DNA of 55,861 nucleotides from Anaerolineae bacterium. GTDB taxonomy: Bacteria > Chloroflexota > Anaerolineae > 4572-78 > J111. The position numbers were made by a program, and so were the translations under genes. How positions within the stretch are numbered: the first letter of the stretch is position 1; each line of letters begins with the position of its first letter. The stretch spans positions 1-55,861 of the forward strand of contig JAHDWA010000063.1 of NCBI GenBank assembly GCA_023382535.1, in the 5' to 3' direction. This document shows, piece by piece, positions 28,806-37,163 of the stretch. The notes beneath the pieces are model-generated. The model saw only the letters and a list, made by a program, of their open reading frames with translations, was not told the origin of the DNA and did not search any database.

Positions 28806-29239
28806 CTAACTTTCGCCCTGTCCAGGCGCGGGAATGACGCCAAGTTGCTGCATCATCGCCATCCTATCCATCAGGCCCCAATGTTCCATAGTCTGGCCCT
28901 CAGCAATACGGAGGATGTCGAATATGCCAACGGATATGCGTTTGTCGGTTGGCGGTATACCCATAAACTCGCCCTGCTGGGTACCGTTCCAGGTCATGTG
29001 GATGACCACCTATTCACCTTCGGCGATAAGGTCATTGATTGTGGCTTTGAAGTCCGGGAAGGTACTGCGCAACATGGTGGTTAATTGTTTGGGGGTCTCA
29101 CGACCAGTCGGCACGCCGGGAGTTCTTCGTGCTCAATGAAGTCGGCCGCTAATAGCTCGTCGGCTCGACTCATGTCTCCCCGATTCAAGACTTCTTCCAC
29201 CAGTTGACGGGCCAATGCTTTATTTTGTTCAATTGACAT
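28806..29239 (-). pseudogene. SnoaL-like ester cyclase, two lesions
   Basis: Begins with a good ATG at 29239 (AAAGGAG upstream): MSIEQNKALARQLVEEVLNR. A one-base loss near 29112-29118 shifts frame within ELPAGVPTG, the next frame carries TMLRSTFPDFKATINDLI, and an in-frame TAG at 29010-29012 precedes VVIHMTWNGTQQGEF and EHWGLMD. Restored, this is a complete 140-residue NTF2-fold ester cyclase. Two independent lesions argue for a real pseudogene rather than a sequencing error. Confidence 0.75.
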
Positions 29240-29274
29240 TGGTTAATCTCCTTTATTTGTAATTGATACGATTA

Positions 29275-29922
29275 TCAGGCGGTTGCCCTTCCTAACTCAT
29301 ACACCTGGCTGTCACCCCCCAAATAGCGCAGGCCAATCGGGGCCAGGGCCACCAGGAAGGCCAGGGTCGCCAGCGGGTAGACAATGCCGGTCTGCCAAAA
29401 GACAATCTCAGCCCCACCCCCGACGCCAATGGCTAAGAAAATGCCCCCCACAATGAGCAGCCCGGCTGCCCAGCGCGGGATGCCGCCTTTCCAAAGGAAG
29501 CCGATGCCGAACAGGAGGGGCGTGAGATGTAACAATGCTATCCCGATAAAGAGAGGCACCCAGCCGGCATAAGAACCCAAAACAGTCCAGATCGACTCGT
29601 TGAGACCGGCGTTGATGATGTCTATCTGCGTGAGCTTGAGCGTTGCCGGCATTGCAAACAATCCCCAACATAGTCCGGCAACAGCACAGATGATACCAAA
29701 CATAGGGGCCCGTTGACCCAGGATGCGGGCCAGTTCAAAATAGACCGGGATCATAACCAGCCCACCGTAGGTGATAAAAATGGCATCTACCCAACTGTCG
29801 GTCCCGAAAGGGGTCAGTCCGATACCCATCACATAGGCGGCGGCGCCAATCACAAAGAGCAGCGGCCCCAGAATAAAGGCCAATCCTAACATTTTTTGTT
29901 GCAAAGTTTGATACCTATTCAT
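29275..29922 (-). CDS. Six-helix integral membrane protein
   Basis: 215 residues. Start at ATG 29922 (MNRYQTLQQKML), AGGAG 6 bases upstream; the longer open frame is discarded. Six hydrophobic helices, for example GLAFILGPLLFVIGAAAYVM and GGIFLAIGVGGGAEIVF. No catalytic motif. Function unknown. Confidence 0.7.
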   Translation of the reverse strand: MNRYQTLQQKMLGLAFILGPLLFVIGAAAYVMGIGLTPFGTDSWVDAIFITYGGLVMIPVYFELARILGQRAPMFGIICAVAGLCWGLFAMPATLKLTQIDIINAGLNESIWTVLGSYAGWVPLFIGIALLHLTPLLFGIGFLWKGGIPRWAAGLLIVGGIFLAIGVGGGAEIVFWQTGIVYPLATLAFLVALAPIGLRYLGGDSQVYELGRATA

Positions 29923-30178
29923 TTTGTTCTCCTTTTGTATAGTTGATTGAAGGTTGTTAATCCTTTGCAGGATACCATAGAATCGTTCCCGTTGTCGTGG
30001 GGGCAGGCTCCTATGTGGGGCGGGCAATTTTTCCAATTGGGGGCGGGAGCAGTTTTTGGATAGCATGAAACTTCGCCAAAATGAACTGGCTAACAAATTG
30101 TTGGTGCCGAATTGATTAAACCGGCCACCAGAAAACAAGTGATAGTCGGTTGAGTTATTGCTAATCGGCCAAATACTA

Positions 30179-30215
30179 TTGGCGAACCTTCAAAGTTTGC
30201 GCTGGTAGAAATAAT
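30179..30215. repeat. 37-base dispersed repeat, copy 2
   Basis: Same orientation as copy 1 at 25008. It lies 54 bases before a transposase fragment, so it may be the end of that insertion sequence. The rest of the 29923-30268 gap holds nothing recognisable. Confidence 0.7.
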
Positions 30216-30268
30216 GGACTAACGTTAGGTCGTTATACTCATAAATTCCGGTCAGGAGGTAGGAGACG

Positions 30269-30616
30269 ATGTCGCTTAAGCCAACTCCAATGCAACCTGT
30301 TCCCAAAGAAACAGTTATCGTGGCACGAGCAGCCTTTCCGAAAGGCAATCCCTATTTAACCTTGCGCGATGAGCTCGGACCGATTTTTCGAGATGAAGAT
30401 TTCGCGGATCTATTTCCAGCAGAGGGTCAACCGGCCTTACCCCCCTGGCGTCTAGCCTTGGTGACGATCCTGCAATTTCAGGAGAACCTATCCGATCGTC
30501 AAGCTGCCGAGGCCGTCCGGGCCCGGATTGATTGGAAATATCTGCTAGGGCTGGCCCTAACCGATCCAGGATTCGACTTCAGTGTGCTGGAGTTGAGGAG
30601 ATTTTGCAGGGGTTAA
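30269..30616 (+). mobile_element. Transposase N-terminal fragment (IS1182-like)
   Basis: 115 residues with the DUF772-type N-terminal domain (LPPWRLALVTILQFQENLSD, RIDWKYLLGLALTDPGFDFS). The family then continues into a DDE domain; here the frame ends seven residues after FSVLEL. Ribosome site AGGAGG present. Truncated and inactive. Confidence 0.75.
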
Positions 30617-30947
30617 GGGGGAATTTGACCAGAATATTCTGAGGATTCTACCAGGGATTTGCTTAGGATATACCCACCAAAAAAACCGTCTGAAAAATAG
30701 CTGAGGTTTTTTGTTTTGAGATACCGTCAGTTGCCCAACGTTAGAGTTCACCCATGTATGAAGGCTGCAGACAGTAGTGCGTCGGGTGGAACGAAGGGTC
30801 GAATATCACTTATGTCACCAACGTAGGAGACCGAATAGGGGATGGGTCACACGCCGAACTACCAGATTCGCGAAAGAACGTGCTCGATGCTTGGAAGCAT
30901 GCGGCCGGCCTCCGACTGCGATAGGGGATGTGGCTCGAAGGTGGCGT
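30617..30947. other. Non-coding stretch at the edge of the cassette array
   Basis: Contains one GCCCAAC box (30733-30739) like the left box of the attC sites further on, but no matching GTTRRRY box within 150 bases. It may be a truncated attC. No gene seen. Confidence 0.4.
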
Positions 30948-31140
30948 CGTCACGATTACCCCGCTGCGATCCAGGCGAGCGGTAACCGCCAGGTCGGGCG
31001 AAAGGGCGCGAACTACAGGGGCGCTTTCCAGCAACACCATGTAGTTGAACGCATTGGCGAACACTTCAAGCGGAACAATACGGAGGGCTTCGGTGAGGCC
31101 GGGCGGCACAGATACCGGCTCTGGCTGGGTTGAAACAGAT
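30948..31140 (-). pseudogene. PhzF-family internal fragment
   Basis: The minus frame reads PVSVPPGLTEALRI, then VLLESAPVVRALSPDL and RLDRSGVIVTT. This is the middle of PhzF-type isomerase-like proteins (...DYLAVLES..VRALRPDF..RGVIVT). Both ends are missing; similarity stops near 30950. Confidence 0.55.
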
Positions 31141-31151
31141 CAGGATTTTCC

Positions 31152-31679
31152 TTAAGCGCGCTCACTGAGGAACATGGTGAAGTCGTAGTCACCCGGCGAC
31201 TGACCATAGCTAGTCAGCAGCGCGGCAGCCTCGCTGCGGTGCTGCATGGCATGGAAGATGGCATCCAGCAGGATGTGCCACACGACCCGCTCGCGCACCA
31301 CACCGGGGATGACATAGCGGATCGTCCCGTTCAGGGTCTCCTCGGTCAAGGTGTCGAGATAGGCCCGCATCTCCCGTTGTTCTATCACCCAGCGCTCTCG
31401 CAGCGCGTCCAGGGTCGGAAAGGCGTCTTCGTGAAGCTCGGTCGCGTCATAGGCCGCCTCGTTTGCCAGAGGTTCGTTGTAATATCCCTGAAGCGTGATC
31501 CGCCACTGCCAGAGGTTGTCGAGCAGGTGGACCATCGTGGCGCGCAGTCCTCCGTACCCGGTCCCGAAGGGGTTGGGAGCGACGTACTGCTCCGGACTCA
31601 CCCTGGTGCAGGCCGCCAGGAATCGCGCATCCACCCAGTCATTGTACTCATACAGCAACCTGATTTCATCGGTTTTCAT
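31152..31679 (-). CDS. DinB-family protein
   Basis: 175 residues, ATG with GGAGAG upstream. Four-helix-bundle DinB/YfiT type: MKTDEIRLLYEYNDWVDARF at the start, MVHLLDNLWQWR as the first metal-site helix, and VVWHILLDAIFHAMQHRSE with two histidines as the last. Such proteins bind a metal and act as thiol-dependent transferases or have no known role. Typical integron-cassette cargo, although no attC directly follows it. Confidence 0.8.
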   Translation of the reverse strand: MKTDEIRLLYEYNDWVDARFLAACTRVSPEQYVAPNPFGTGYGGLRATMVHLLDNLWQWRITLQGYYNEPLANEAAYDATELHEDAFPTLDALRERWVIEQREMRAYLDTLTEETLNGTIRYVIPGVVRERVVWHILLDAIFHAMQHRSEAAALLTSYGQSPGDYDFTMFLSERA

Positions 31680-31802
31680 CGTAGTCTCTCCGCTTGATCG
31701 GTCGTCGCAACGCCCGCCGCTGGTAATCGGCCAGCGCGAGGCTAAACTGCCATGCCGCCACGGGCGTCGCCAACCTAACCGATGGCGTTGTCAGCCTGTG
31801 TC

Positions 31803-32501
31803 TCAAGCTGGAACGATATGGGTACGCCCCTCCCAATGCCCATACTCTGCGAGCGGCCTGAATCGAAGGGTCGTGAACTCGAAGTGAAAATCCTTGCGCT
31901 GGCGCTCGGCCATGGCCGCAGCGTGACGCTCAGGTCGAGGCACGGCGCTATGTCCATGGACCATGGCGACCATTTCCCGTTGGGAGGTCCACACTGAAAA
32001 GGTACAGACCGTGCGCGGCAGCCTCATGGCCGCTATGGCCAAGGTTGTGCCTGGGTGGTCTCGGACCAGTTCTTCGACCGGCCAGCCCCAACGAATGAAG
32101 CGCGGGACTTGGGGCAGCTTCATCCGAGCGAGCGTCACCGCGACCACGGGTGCGGCGGGATCTTGTTCTCCAACGCTTTCAGCCAGTCCGTCGAACTCGC
32201 TGACATAACCCCAGCGGCGCTGGAACGCCATTCGGACATGCCAGCCGGTGGCTAGGGCACGGCCAAGCCACGTACCCGCAAGAAACTCGTCTATCGCGCC
32301 ATGGCTCTCCCAGGCTGCGAACATCGTCAGATGGCGGAGTTGCATCCGTGCAGGTGACAGGATAGGCGCACCGAGCGTCATCTTTGTCATACACTCGGCA
32401 TGGTTAAGGCCAGGGACTTGTTGCCCGGTCGGCGGGCGACAGAGCGCCCTGATTGTTGTGCCAAGCTTGGTCTTGGCAAAATGGAAGGTAAACACTGTCA
32501 T
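31803..32501 (-). CDS. Spheroidene-monooxygenase-like (CrtA-type) protein
   Basis: 232 residues, ATG 13 bases from the crossover end of attC 32514-32632, as expected for a cassette gene. Features: LTMFAAWESHGAIDEFL, WHVRMAFQRRWGYVSEFDGL and a second ferredoxin-like half (VAVTLARMKLPQVPRFIRWG). The double alpha+beta barrel resembles CrtA-like haem proteins, but no carotenoid genes are near. Assignment moderate. Confidence 0.55.
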   Translation of the reverse strand: MTVFTFHFAKTKLGTTIRALCRPPTGQQVPGLNHAECMTKMTLGAPILSPARMQLRHLTMFAAWESHGAIDEFLAGTWLGRALATGWHVRMAFQRRWGYVSEFDGLAESVGEQDPAAPVVAVTLARMKLPQVPRFIRWGWPVEELVRDHPGTTLAIAAMRLPRTVCTFSVWTSQREMVAMVHGHSAVPRPERHAAAMAERQRKDFHFEFTTLRFRPLAEYGHWEGRTHIVPA

Positions 32502-32513
32502 AAGTTTTTAGCC

Positions 32514-32632
32514 GCCCAACGCTTGACCCGCTTGCGGGTGGGCAAGGTAGGAGATATTTTACGACAACTTGACTGGCAAGACAAGCTTGATAAACGGTCG
32601 GGTAGCAAGTCGGGTACAGCAAATTGTTGGGC
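32514..32632 (-). repeat. attC site A
   Basis: 119 bases bounded by GCCCAAC (left) and GTTGGGC (right). Inner arms ACCCG-CTTGC and its partner pair with one unpaired base. The right side reads, on the minus strand, GCCCAACAATTTG, the R''-L'' side, so its gene lies at higher coordinates on the minus strand (the DUF2200 gene). Residues 32633-32866 between it and that gene hold nothing recognisable. Confidence 0.75.
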
Positions 32633-32866
32633 GCACGGAACGCTGACTGATTCGGCGGATAACGAACATAAAATCCATCTTGATGATTTTGCCTACAACA
32701 AGACCTTTAGCAACAACCAAAAAAGATGACCACCGGATAAGATCTTTACGAAGCAGAAACCCGATAAGGTGAAAAACCAACTTGGCGAAGGAAGAAGATT
32801 GAGCCAAAAATCTGGATAAAGTGTTGCCAGACCTTCACCAATGAGACTCAACGCAGCCTGACAACC

Positions 32867-33232
32867 TTAAGAGCCACGCAAAATCTTCTCCATCTTCCTG
32901 CCCTTCGCCAACTCATCCACCAACTTATCCAAATACCTAACCTGCTGCGTCAAAGGATCCTCGATGTCCTCCACACGAACCCCACAGATGACGCCGGTGA
33001 TGAGGTGCGCATTGGGGTTGAGGGACGCCTGTTGGAAGAATGTTTCAAAAGTCGCATTGTCCTTGATGAGTTCCTGAAGCTTCTTATGATCGAAGTTTGT
33101 TAACCACTCGATGACCTGATGCAATTCTTCTTTGGTTCTACCTTTCTTCTCCACTTTTTCGAGATACATCGGATAGACGGAAGCAAAGGTCATTTTTGCG
33201 ATACGTTGATTGTGTGTGTTTGAATTTTTCAT
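32867..33232 (-). CDS. DUF2200 family protein
   Basis: 121 residues. Highly typical: MTFASVYPMYLEKVEKKGRT, EVIEWLTNFD-like segment, LITGVICGVRVEDIEDPLTQ, LDKLVDELAKGRKMEKIL. Function of the family is unknown; small soluble helical protein. It is flanked by attC sites A and B, so it is the gene of a mobile cassette. Confidence 0.88.
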   Translation of the reverse strand: MKNSNTHNQRIAKMTFASVYPMYLEKVEKKGRTKEELHQVIEWLTNFDHKKLQELIKDNATFETFFQQASLNPNAHLITGVICGVRVEDIEDPLTQQVRYLDKLVDELAKGRKMEKILRGS

Positions 33233-33365
33233 ATATACCTCGTAATTGTAGCGTTAATCTTTCAAATGATTTCAACTCGAACAGTTCTCGGATGACTTCA
33301 CAGTCTGTCGGTCGGTATTTGTGTAAGCGAAAACCGTTTCCTGAAATCGCTTTTATTCTTAAGCC

Positions 33366-33496
33366 GCCCAACGGTTGGCGTTAGCTGCGGTGGGTGGGAG
33401 CGTGGACTCGCCGTCGAAACGGAGAAAAGCCCATTGCCAGACAAATGCCCAAAAAACGCGGCGCGCACCCACCGTCAGCTGCACGCATTGTTAGGC
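33366..33496 (-). repeat. attC site B
   Basis: 131 bases, GCCCAAC ... GTTAGGC. The arms GTTAGCTGCGGTGGGTG and CACCCACCGTCAGCTGC pair with a few unpaired bases, giving a long imperfect hairpin. The minus-strand R'' side reads GCCTAACAATGCGTGCAGC, close to the R''-L'' side of the classic aadA attC. It lies 17 bases after the stop of the toroid gene that it serves. Confidence 0.88.
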
Positions 33497-33513
33497 CACC
33501 TTCGGCATTTGCG

Positions 33514-34485
33514 CTAGTCTCGCGCTGAATACCAGTTCAACACTTGCAAGGCGCGCAGGGTATTCCATCGGCTCGGCTGACCCTCGGCCACGCCCGGCTC
33601 GGCATCCAACTCGTTGGGATGCACGTTCTCCAGCGGCCAGCGGCCATCCACATCCTGCTTGGATGCGACGACATCGATTGCCTCGGCCATACGCGTATCT
33701 GGCGTAATCCCCGCTTTGCGCAGGTACTGGAGCCCACGCAGAATGTCGTAGTGATAACCTGTTGGGAACGAGAGTTGAGTCCAGGCTGAATTGATCACTT
33801 CGCCGGTTGAGAGGCGACGAAACATGCGGCGCTTGAGGAGGTACTCTTGCCCCCGCTCACGGGCCGCTGTCACTGCTGGCGACCCGCCCGTGGCTTGCTC
33901 GTACTCTAGGAGCCCTTCGAGGACACAGATTGTGGTGTGGAAGGACCCGCGGGTTGAACCACTTTCCTGCTCGCAGTTCCACCCGCCATCGGACATCTGC
34001 TCGCCCAGGAGCCGGTCGACAATGCCCTGCACGTCTTCGCCGAAATACGAACCGATCGCCACCACCCTTCCGTTGATGCACGGCTCGACCTCGCCTGTAA
34101 AGAGGGGCTTACCGTGCCAAGCGGCATCCTGAGGCAGCACACCCTTCCATGTCACGTTGTCGCGGACGTGGGCGACCGCGCGGCGAGTCTCCTCGCTCGT
34201 CGGATCCAGCCCCATCTCACGCAATAACAGCAGAGTCCGCAGGGTTACCCACTCGGGGTTGGAAGTGCCTGCGCCCCAGTAACCATCCGCGCCCTGGCTG
34301 GTAAGCAATTGGACGCCCCATCCCTCCGTCGCTACCTGCGCGCGCTCGGCCGCAACTTCCTCGTCGGACGCATCGGTCAAGTCTCGCATCGCCTGCCAGC
34401 GGATCGAAGGGTCAGAATCAAGCAGCCACTGTATAGCCGATCTCTTTGGCTTCGGGGTCTGCCATTTGGGTAGATTGGTTGTCAT
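33514..34485 (-). CDS. Prenyltransferase/squalene-cyclase-like toroid protein
   Basis: 323 residues. Repeated helical hairpins with WLLDSDPSIRWQAMRDL, ADGYWGAGTSNPEWVTLRTL, MSDGGWNCEQESGSTRGSFH and QDVDGRWPLENVH match QW-type repeats of terpene cyclases and prenyltransferases. The catalytic DXDD of squalene cyclases is not seen, so enzymatic activity is doubtful. It forms a complete cassette between attC sites C (start side) and B (end side). Confidence 0.75.
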   Translation of the reverse strand: MTTNLPKWQTPKPKRSAIQWLLDSDPSIRWQAMRDLTDASDEEVAAERAQVATEGWGVQLLTSQGADGYWGAGTSNPEWVTLRTLLLLREMGLDPTSEETRRAVAHVRDNVTWKGVLPQDAAWHGKPLFTGEVEPCINGRVVAIGSYFGEDVQGIVDRLLGEQMSDGGWNCEQESGSTRGSFHTTICVLEGLLEYEQATGGSPAVTAARERGQEYLLKRRMFRRLSTGEVINSAWTQLSFPTGYHYDILRGLQYLRKAGITPDTRMAEAIDVVASKQDVDGRWPLENVHPNELDAEPGVAEGQPSRWNTLRALQVLNWYSARD

Positions 34486-34523
34486 CTGTTGGTTCTCCTT
34501 GCTTCTAAATTACGCTGTTGGTG

Positions 34524-34652
34524 GCCTAACGGGGAGCGTTAGTGGCAGGTGGGTGGGACGAGACTCGCCGCCGAAACGGAGAAAACTCAAAGCCATGAAA
34601 ATGCTCAAAAAACGCGGCGCGTACCCCAAGTCGGCTGCACGCATTGTTGGGC
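34524..34652 (-). repeat. attC site C
   Basis: 129 bases, GCCTAAC ... GTTGGGC. Arms contain GCGTTAGTGGCAGGTGGG and the inverse around CGGCTGCACGCATT. Same orientation and inner sequence as site B (GGAGAAAACTC versus GGAGAAAAGCC). Confidence 0.88.
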
Positions 34653-34793
34653 ATGGACTTGAAGACTCATCGCTCGGTTGTGGTGAACCTTCAGGCCGAT
34701 CATAAACCTGATTTCGTAACTCAGGCAAGACGACAAGGAATACAAACAACCATCGCCAGCCCGCCAAAGTTTTTGAACTTCAAATGACCTGAG
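34653..34793 (-). other. Short cassette without evident gene
   Basis: Only 141 bases separate attC sites C and D. Frames crossing it run into the attC sites and lack ribosome sites. Either a non-coding cassette, one expressing a very short peptide, or a deletion remnant. Confidence 0.5.
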
Positions 34794-34925
34794 GCCCAAC
34801 GGCTGGCGCTTAAGCTGCGAGCGACTCCTGGCCGGGCGCAAGGAGCCTTGTTCGGTGCAACGCCGGTCAACGCAAATGAACGGTTTCCTCCAGCAGCGCT
34901 CGGCAGCTTCAAGCGCCGGTTAGCC
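34794..34925 (-). repeat. attC site D
   Basis: 132 bases, GCCCAAC ... GTTAGCC. GGCGCTTAAGCTGC on the left pairs with GCAGCTTCAAGCGCC on the right, with an extra unpaired base, as in true attC hairpins. Inner part differs from sites B and C, so the cassettes have different origins. Confidence 0.8.
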
Positions 34926-35022
34926 GGCGCTGCTAGCCACGCGGCCGTCGACCAACCCGACCGCCCCCGAAACGCCCGCCGCGGACCGCCCGATCTCCGA
35001 AAGCCCGCGCAGGCGCTCGGCC

Positions 35023-35628
35023 TCAGGCAGTCGGCGCGAGGGGTGGGCCCTCGAGCACGCGCGGCCGGTACTCGACGAGCAGGGTGCGGCCGTCGAAGAT
35101 GCGGTGGTCGATCATGTCGAGCGCGACGTCGGGATAACCGTCGTAGATGCGTTCCGCGCCGGTGGCGCCGGTGATCACGGGGAACATCACGACCCGGAAG
35201 CGATCGACGATCCCGGCGCGCAGCAGCGAGCGGGACAGGCTGACGCTGCCGAGCGTGCTGAGGAGGCCGGAGCCCTCCGCCTTCATCGCCCGGACCGCCT
35301 GCACGGCGTCACCGCGCACGAGGGTCGTGTTGGCCCACGTGAGGGGCTCCTCGAGCGAGGCCGAGAACACCACCTTCGGCGCTCGCGTGAGCTCGTCGAC
35401 ACTGGCCTCCTCCTCGGCCCCGAACTCGGCGGTTCCCGCCGGCGGAGAGCCGCTGGCGAAGCTGGACATCAGCCGGTATGTGTTCGCGCCCATCAGGTAC
35501 GTCACCGGTGGTTGCTCGCCGAGCCAGGCGAGGTACTCCGGCCCTTCGAGACCCCACCAGCCGGGCCAGCCATCCCCCGACGCGTAGCCGTCCAGGGTGG
35601 TGATGAAGTCGATCAATAGCTCTCGCAT
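35023..35628 (-). CDS. RibD-C/dihydrofolate-reductase-like protein
   Basis: 201 residues. N-terminus LLIDFITTLDGYASGDG, PVTYLMGANTYRLMSSF, GLLSTLGSVSLSRSLL and FRVVMFPVITGATG are the NADPH-binding features of the RibD C-terminal/DHFR-like fold. Very GC-rich codon use, unlike its neighbours, points to a high-GC (actinobacterium-like) source. It lies 98 bases before attC site D in the right orientation for a cassette gene. Substrate unknown. Confidence 0.85.
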   Translation of the reverse strand: MRELLIDFITTLDGYASGDGWPGWWGLEGPEYLAWLGEQPPVTYLMGANTYRLMSSFASGSPPAGTAEFGAEEEASVDELTRAPKVVFSASLEEPLTWANTTLVRGDAVQAVRAMKAEGSGLLSTLGSVSLSRSLLRAGIVDRFRVVMFPVITGATGAERIYDGYPDVALDMIDHRIFDGRTLLVEYRPRVLEGPPLAPTA

Positions 35629-35767
35629 TGTGCTCCTCCTCGAGCGATGGATTGGTCGTCGGACGATGTTGGCGTCAGAACGTGATTGGTTACCAGTTTC
35701 ATGGTTCTTCCTTTCTCTCCTATCTAGGTTTCGGAGATCACTACATTACTGAGATTGCTTTATTCCC

Positions 35768-36622
35768 TCACCCTGCGTAAGATAAGTTAAAATACTGCTT
35801 CATGAAATCGCACCAAGCTTCATTTTGCCGAAGTTCAAAATAGGCGGGTGCAGAAGCAGCGAAATCGCGGGGTGTACAGTCTGCAAAAGACTTAAATTCG
35901 CGGATCAGGTGCGCCTGGTCACTGTAGCCATAGACATCCGCCAGATCCACTAATCGGATGGATGGATTCACGAGTAATGAGGCTTGGAGGCTACCAAAGC
36001 GAACAATCCGAGCATAGGCCTTAGGCGAAATAGCCGTGTAATGTTTGAACTGTCGCTCGAATTGGCTGGACGACAGGTAGCTCTGTGCGGCAAGGCCTGC
36101 CATGCGGATTTGACCATGAGAGCGATGCAGTAAATGTCCGGCAGTGCGGATTAGGGTGACATCGTGCTTATGCCGATAAGCAGTTTTGCAGACATACTCC
36201 TGATAGCAGTCGATGGCTTCTCCATAGCCTCGATGCGCGACAATCTGCGTCAGATCATCCGCAAAACGCTGCCAAGCTGCATCAAGGCCGATCACATGCA
36301 CAGTTGATGGATCAGCCTCAATATTCAAGATCGGCTTGACCGCCCAGGGATACAACTGCATCGAAATCATCTGGCAGAAACCAGCCGCGCGAATCCGAAG
36401 CGGCTTATATTGAAGGGGGTTTACAAATGCTCGTGGTAGTTCGAGCATGCCGTGTTCGCTCTCCAACACGAGTGGCGCACCCACATTGATTATCACTTCA
36501 ATGTAGGCATCGGGTAGGTACACCTCACGGTTATAGCTTTCCTGGTCTTGCTCAAGTGCCCAAAAGCAGTTCACATCTGCTGCCAACATTGGCGCCGGAG
36601 CATATGTCGGTTGATGCAACAT
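35768..36622 (-). CDS. AraC-family transcription regulator
   Basis: 284 residues. The N-terminal half is a sensor domain (VYLPDAYIEVIINVGAPLVL, NPLQYKPLRIRAAGF). The C-terminal AraC domain has two helix-turn-helix motifs: MAGLAAQSYLSSSQFERQFK and RLVDLADVYGYSDQAHLIRE, then TPRDF. No attC lies between it and the RibD-like gene, so both may be in one cassette or an attC was lost. Confidence 0.87.
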   Translation of the reverse strand: MLHQPTYAPAPMLAADVNCFWALEQDQESYNREVYLPDAYIEVIINVGAPLVLESEHGMLELPRAFVNPLQYKPLRIRAAGFCQMISMQLYPWAVKPILNIEADPSTVHVIGLDAAWQRFADDLTQIVAHRGYGEAIDCYQEYVCKTAYRHKHDVTLIRTAGHLLHRSHGQIRMAGLAAQSYLSSSQFERQFKHYTAISPKAYARIVRFGSLQASLLVNPSIRLVDLADVYGYSDQAHLIREFKSFADCTPRDFAASAPAYFELRQNEAWCDFMKQYFNLSYAG

Positions 36623-36644
36623 TCAACACTCTCACTATAGTGAC

Positions 36645-36950
36645 TCAGCAATCCACAGTATAAACGCAAGCGCGATACATTGTATTGAAAAAATTCCGCA
36701 TCGTTTTGTTAATTGTCCATTTTCCTAGGGCAAACGTATCAAAAATAACCTTAAGTGCCTGCCCTAACGCGTGGCGCTTCAGGGTTCGTCCCGGTCGCGC
36801 CACTTCAATTTCAGGTTCCAGCCAGATTTTAGCATCATTGAAGTCGTCCTGGGAGCCTTTGCCCACATGGACGCTTGCCCGCTCCTCATAACGAGCATCG
36901 TAGCTGTGAAACCAGAAGATCAGGGCACCTTCTTCCAGGATTTTTTGGGC
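36645..36950 (-). pseudogene. DUF4160-like protein, partial
   Basis: The open minus frame contains EGALIFWFHSYDARYEERA, VHVGKG, and NDAKIWLEPEIEVAR, then QALKVIFDTF, matching the small DUF4160 family. A TAA at 36951 precedes the recognisable part and only a late GTG (36866) is available as start, so the 5' end seems lost. Lies in the large cassette between attC sites D and E. Confidence 0.45.
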
Positions 36951-37034
36951 TTATCCGGTTATCTTTGCTCCATTGATGGATTCTATTCTAACACTGCTTT
37001 GCTCCGTACCAGAAATGCTCAGAACCACAATGAA

Positions 37035-37158
37035 GCCCAACGGCTTGCGTTAGTGGCAGGTGCGGCGGACCAACTCACAAGACGGGAACAAGCCAACAGC
37101 TTGAACGATGCTGTTTTACCGGCGCGTACCCACCCGTCCGCTGCACGCCTTGTTAGGC
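37035..37158 (-). repeat. attC site E
   Basis: 124 bases, GCCCAAC ... GTTAGGC, arms GCGTTAGTGGCAGGTG and its inverse near CCGTCCGCTGCACGCC. The right box ends 5 bases before the methyltransferase stop codon. Confidence 0.88.
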
Positions 37159-37163
37159 TCTGC

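Noticed and set aside
30733..30739. GCCCAAC as a complete attC
   Set aside because: No matching right box within 150 bases; at most a truncated site.
32559..32807. 82-codon hydrophobic minus-strand frame over attC site A
   Set aside because: Overlaps the attC hairpin, no ribosome site, no similarity recognised.
36762..36768. CCCTAAC as part of another attC
   Set aside because: The first base does not fit the box, there is no GTTRRRY partner, and it falls in the DUF4160-like coding frame.
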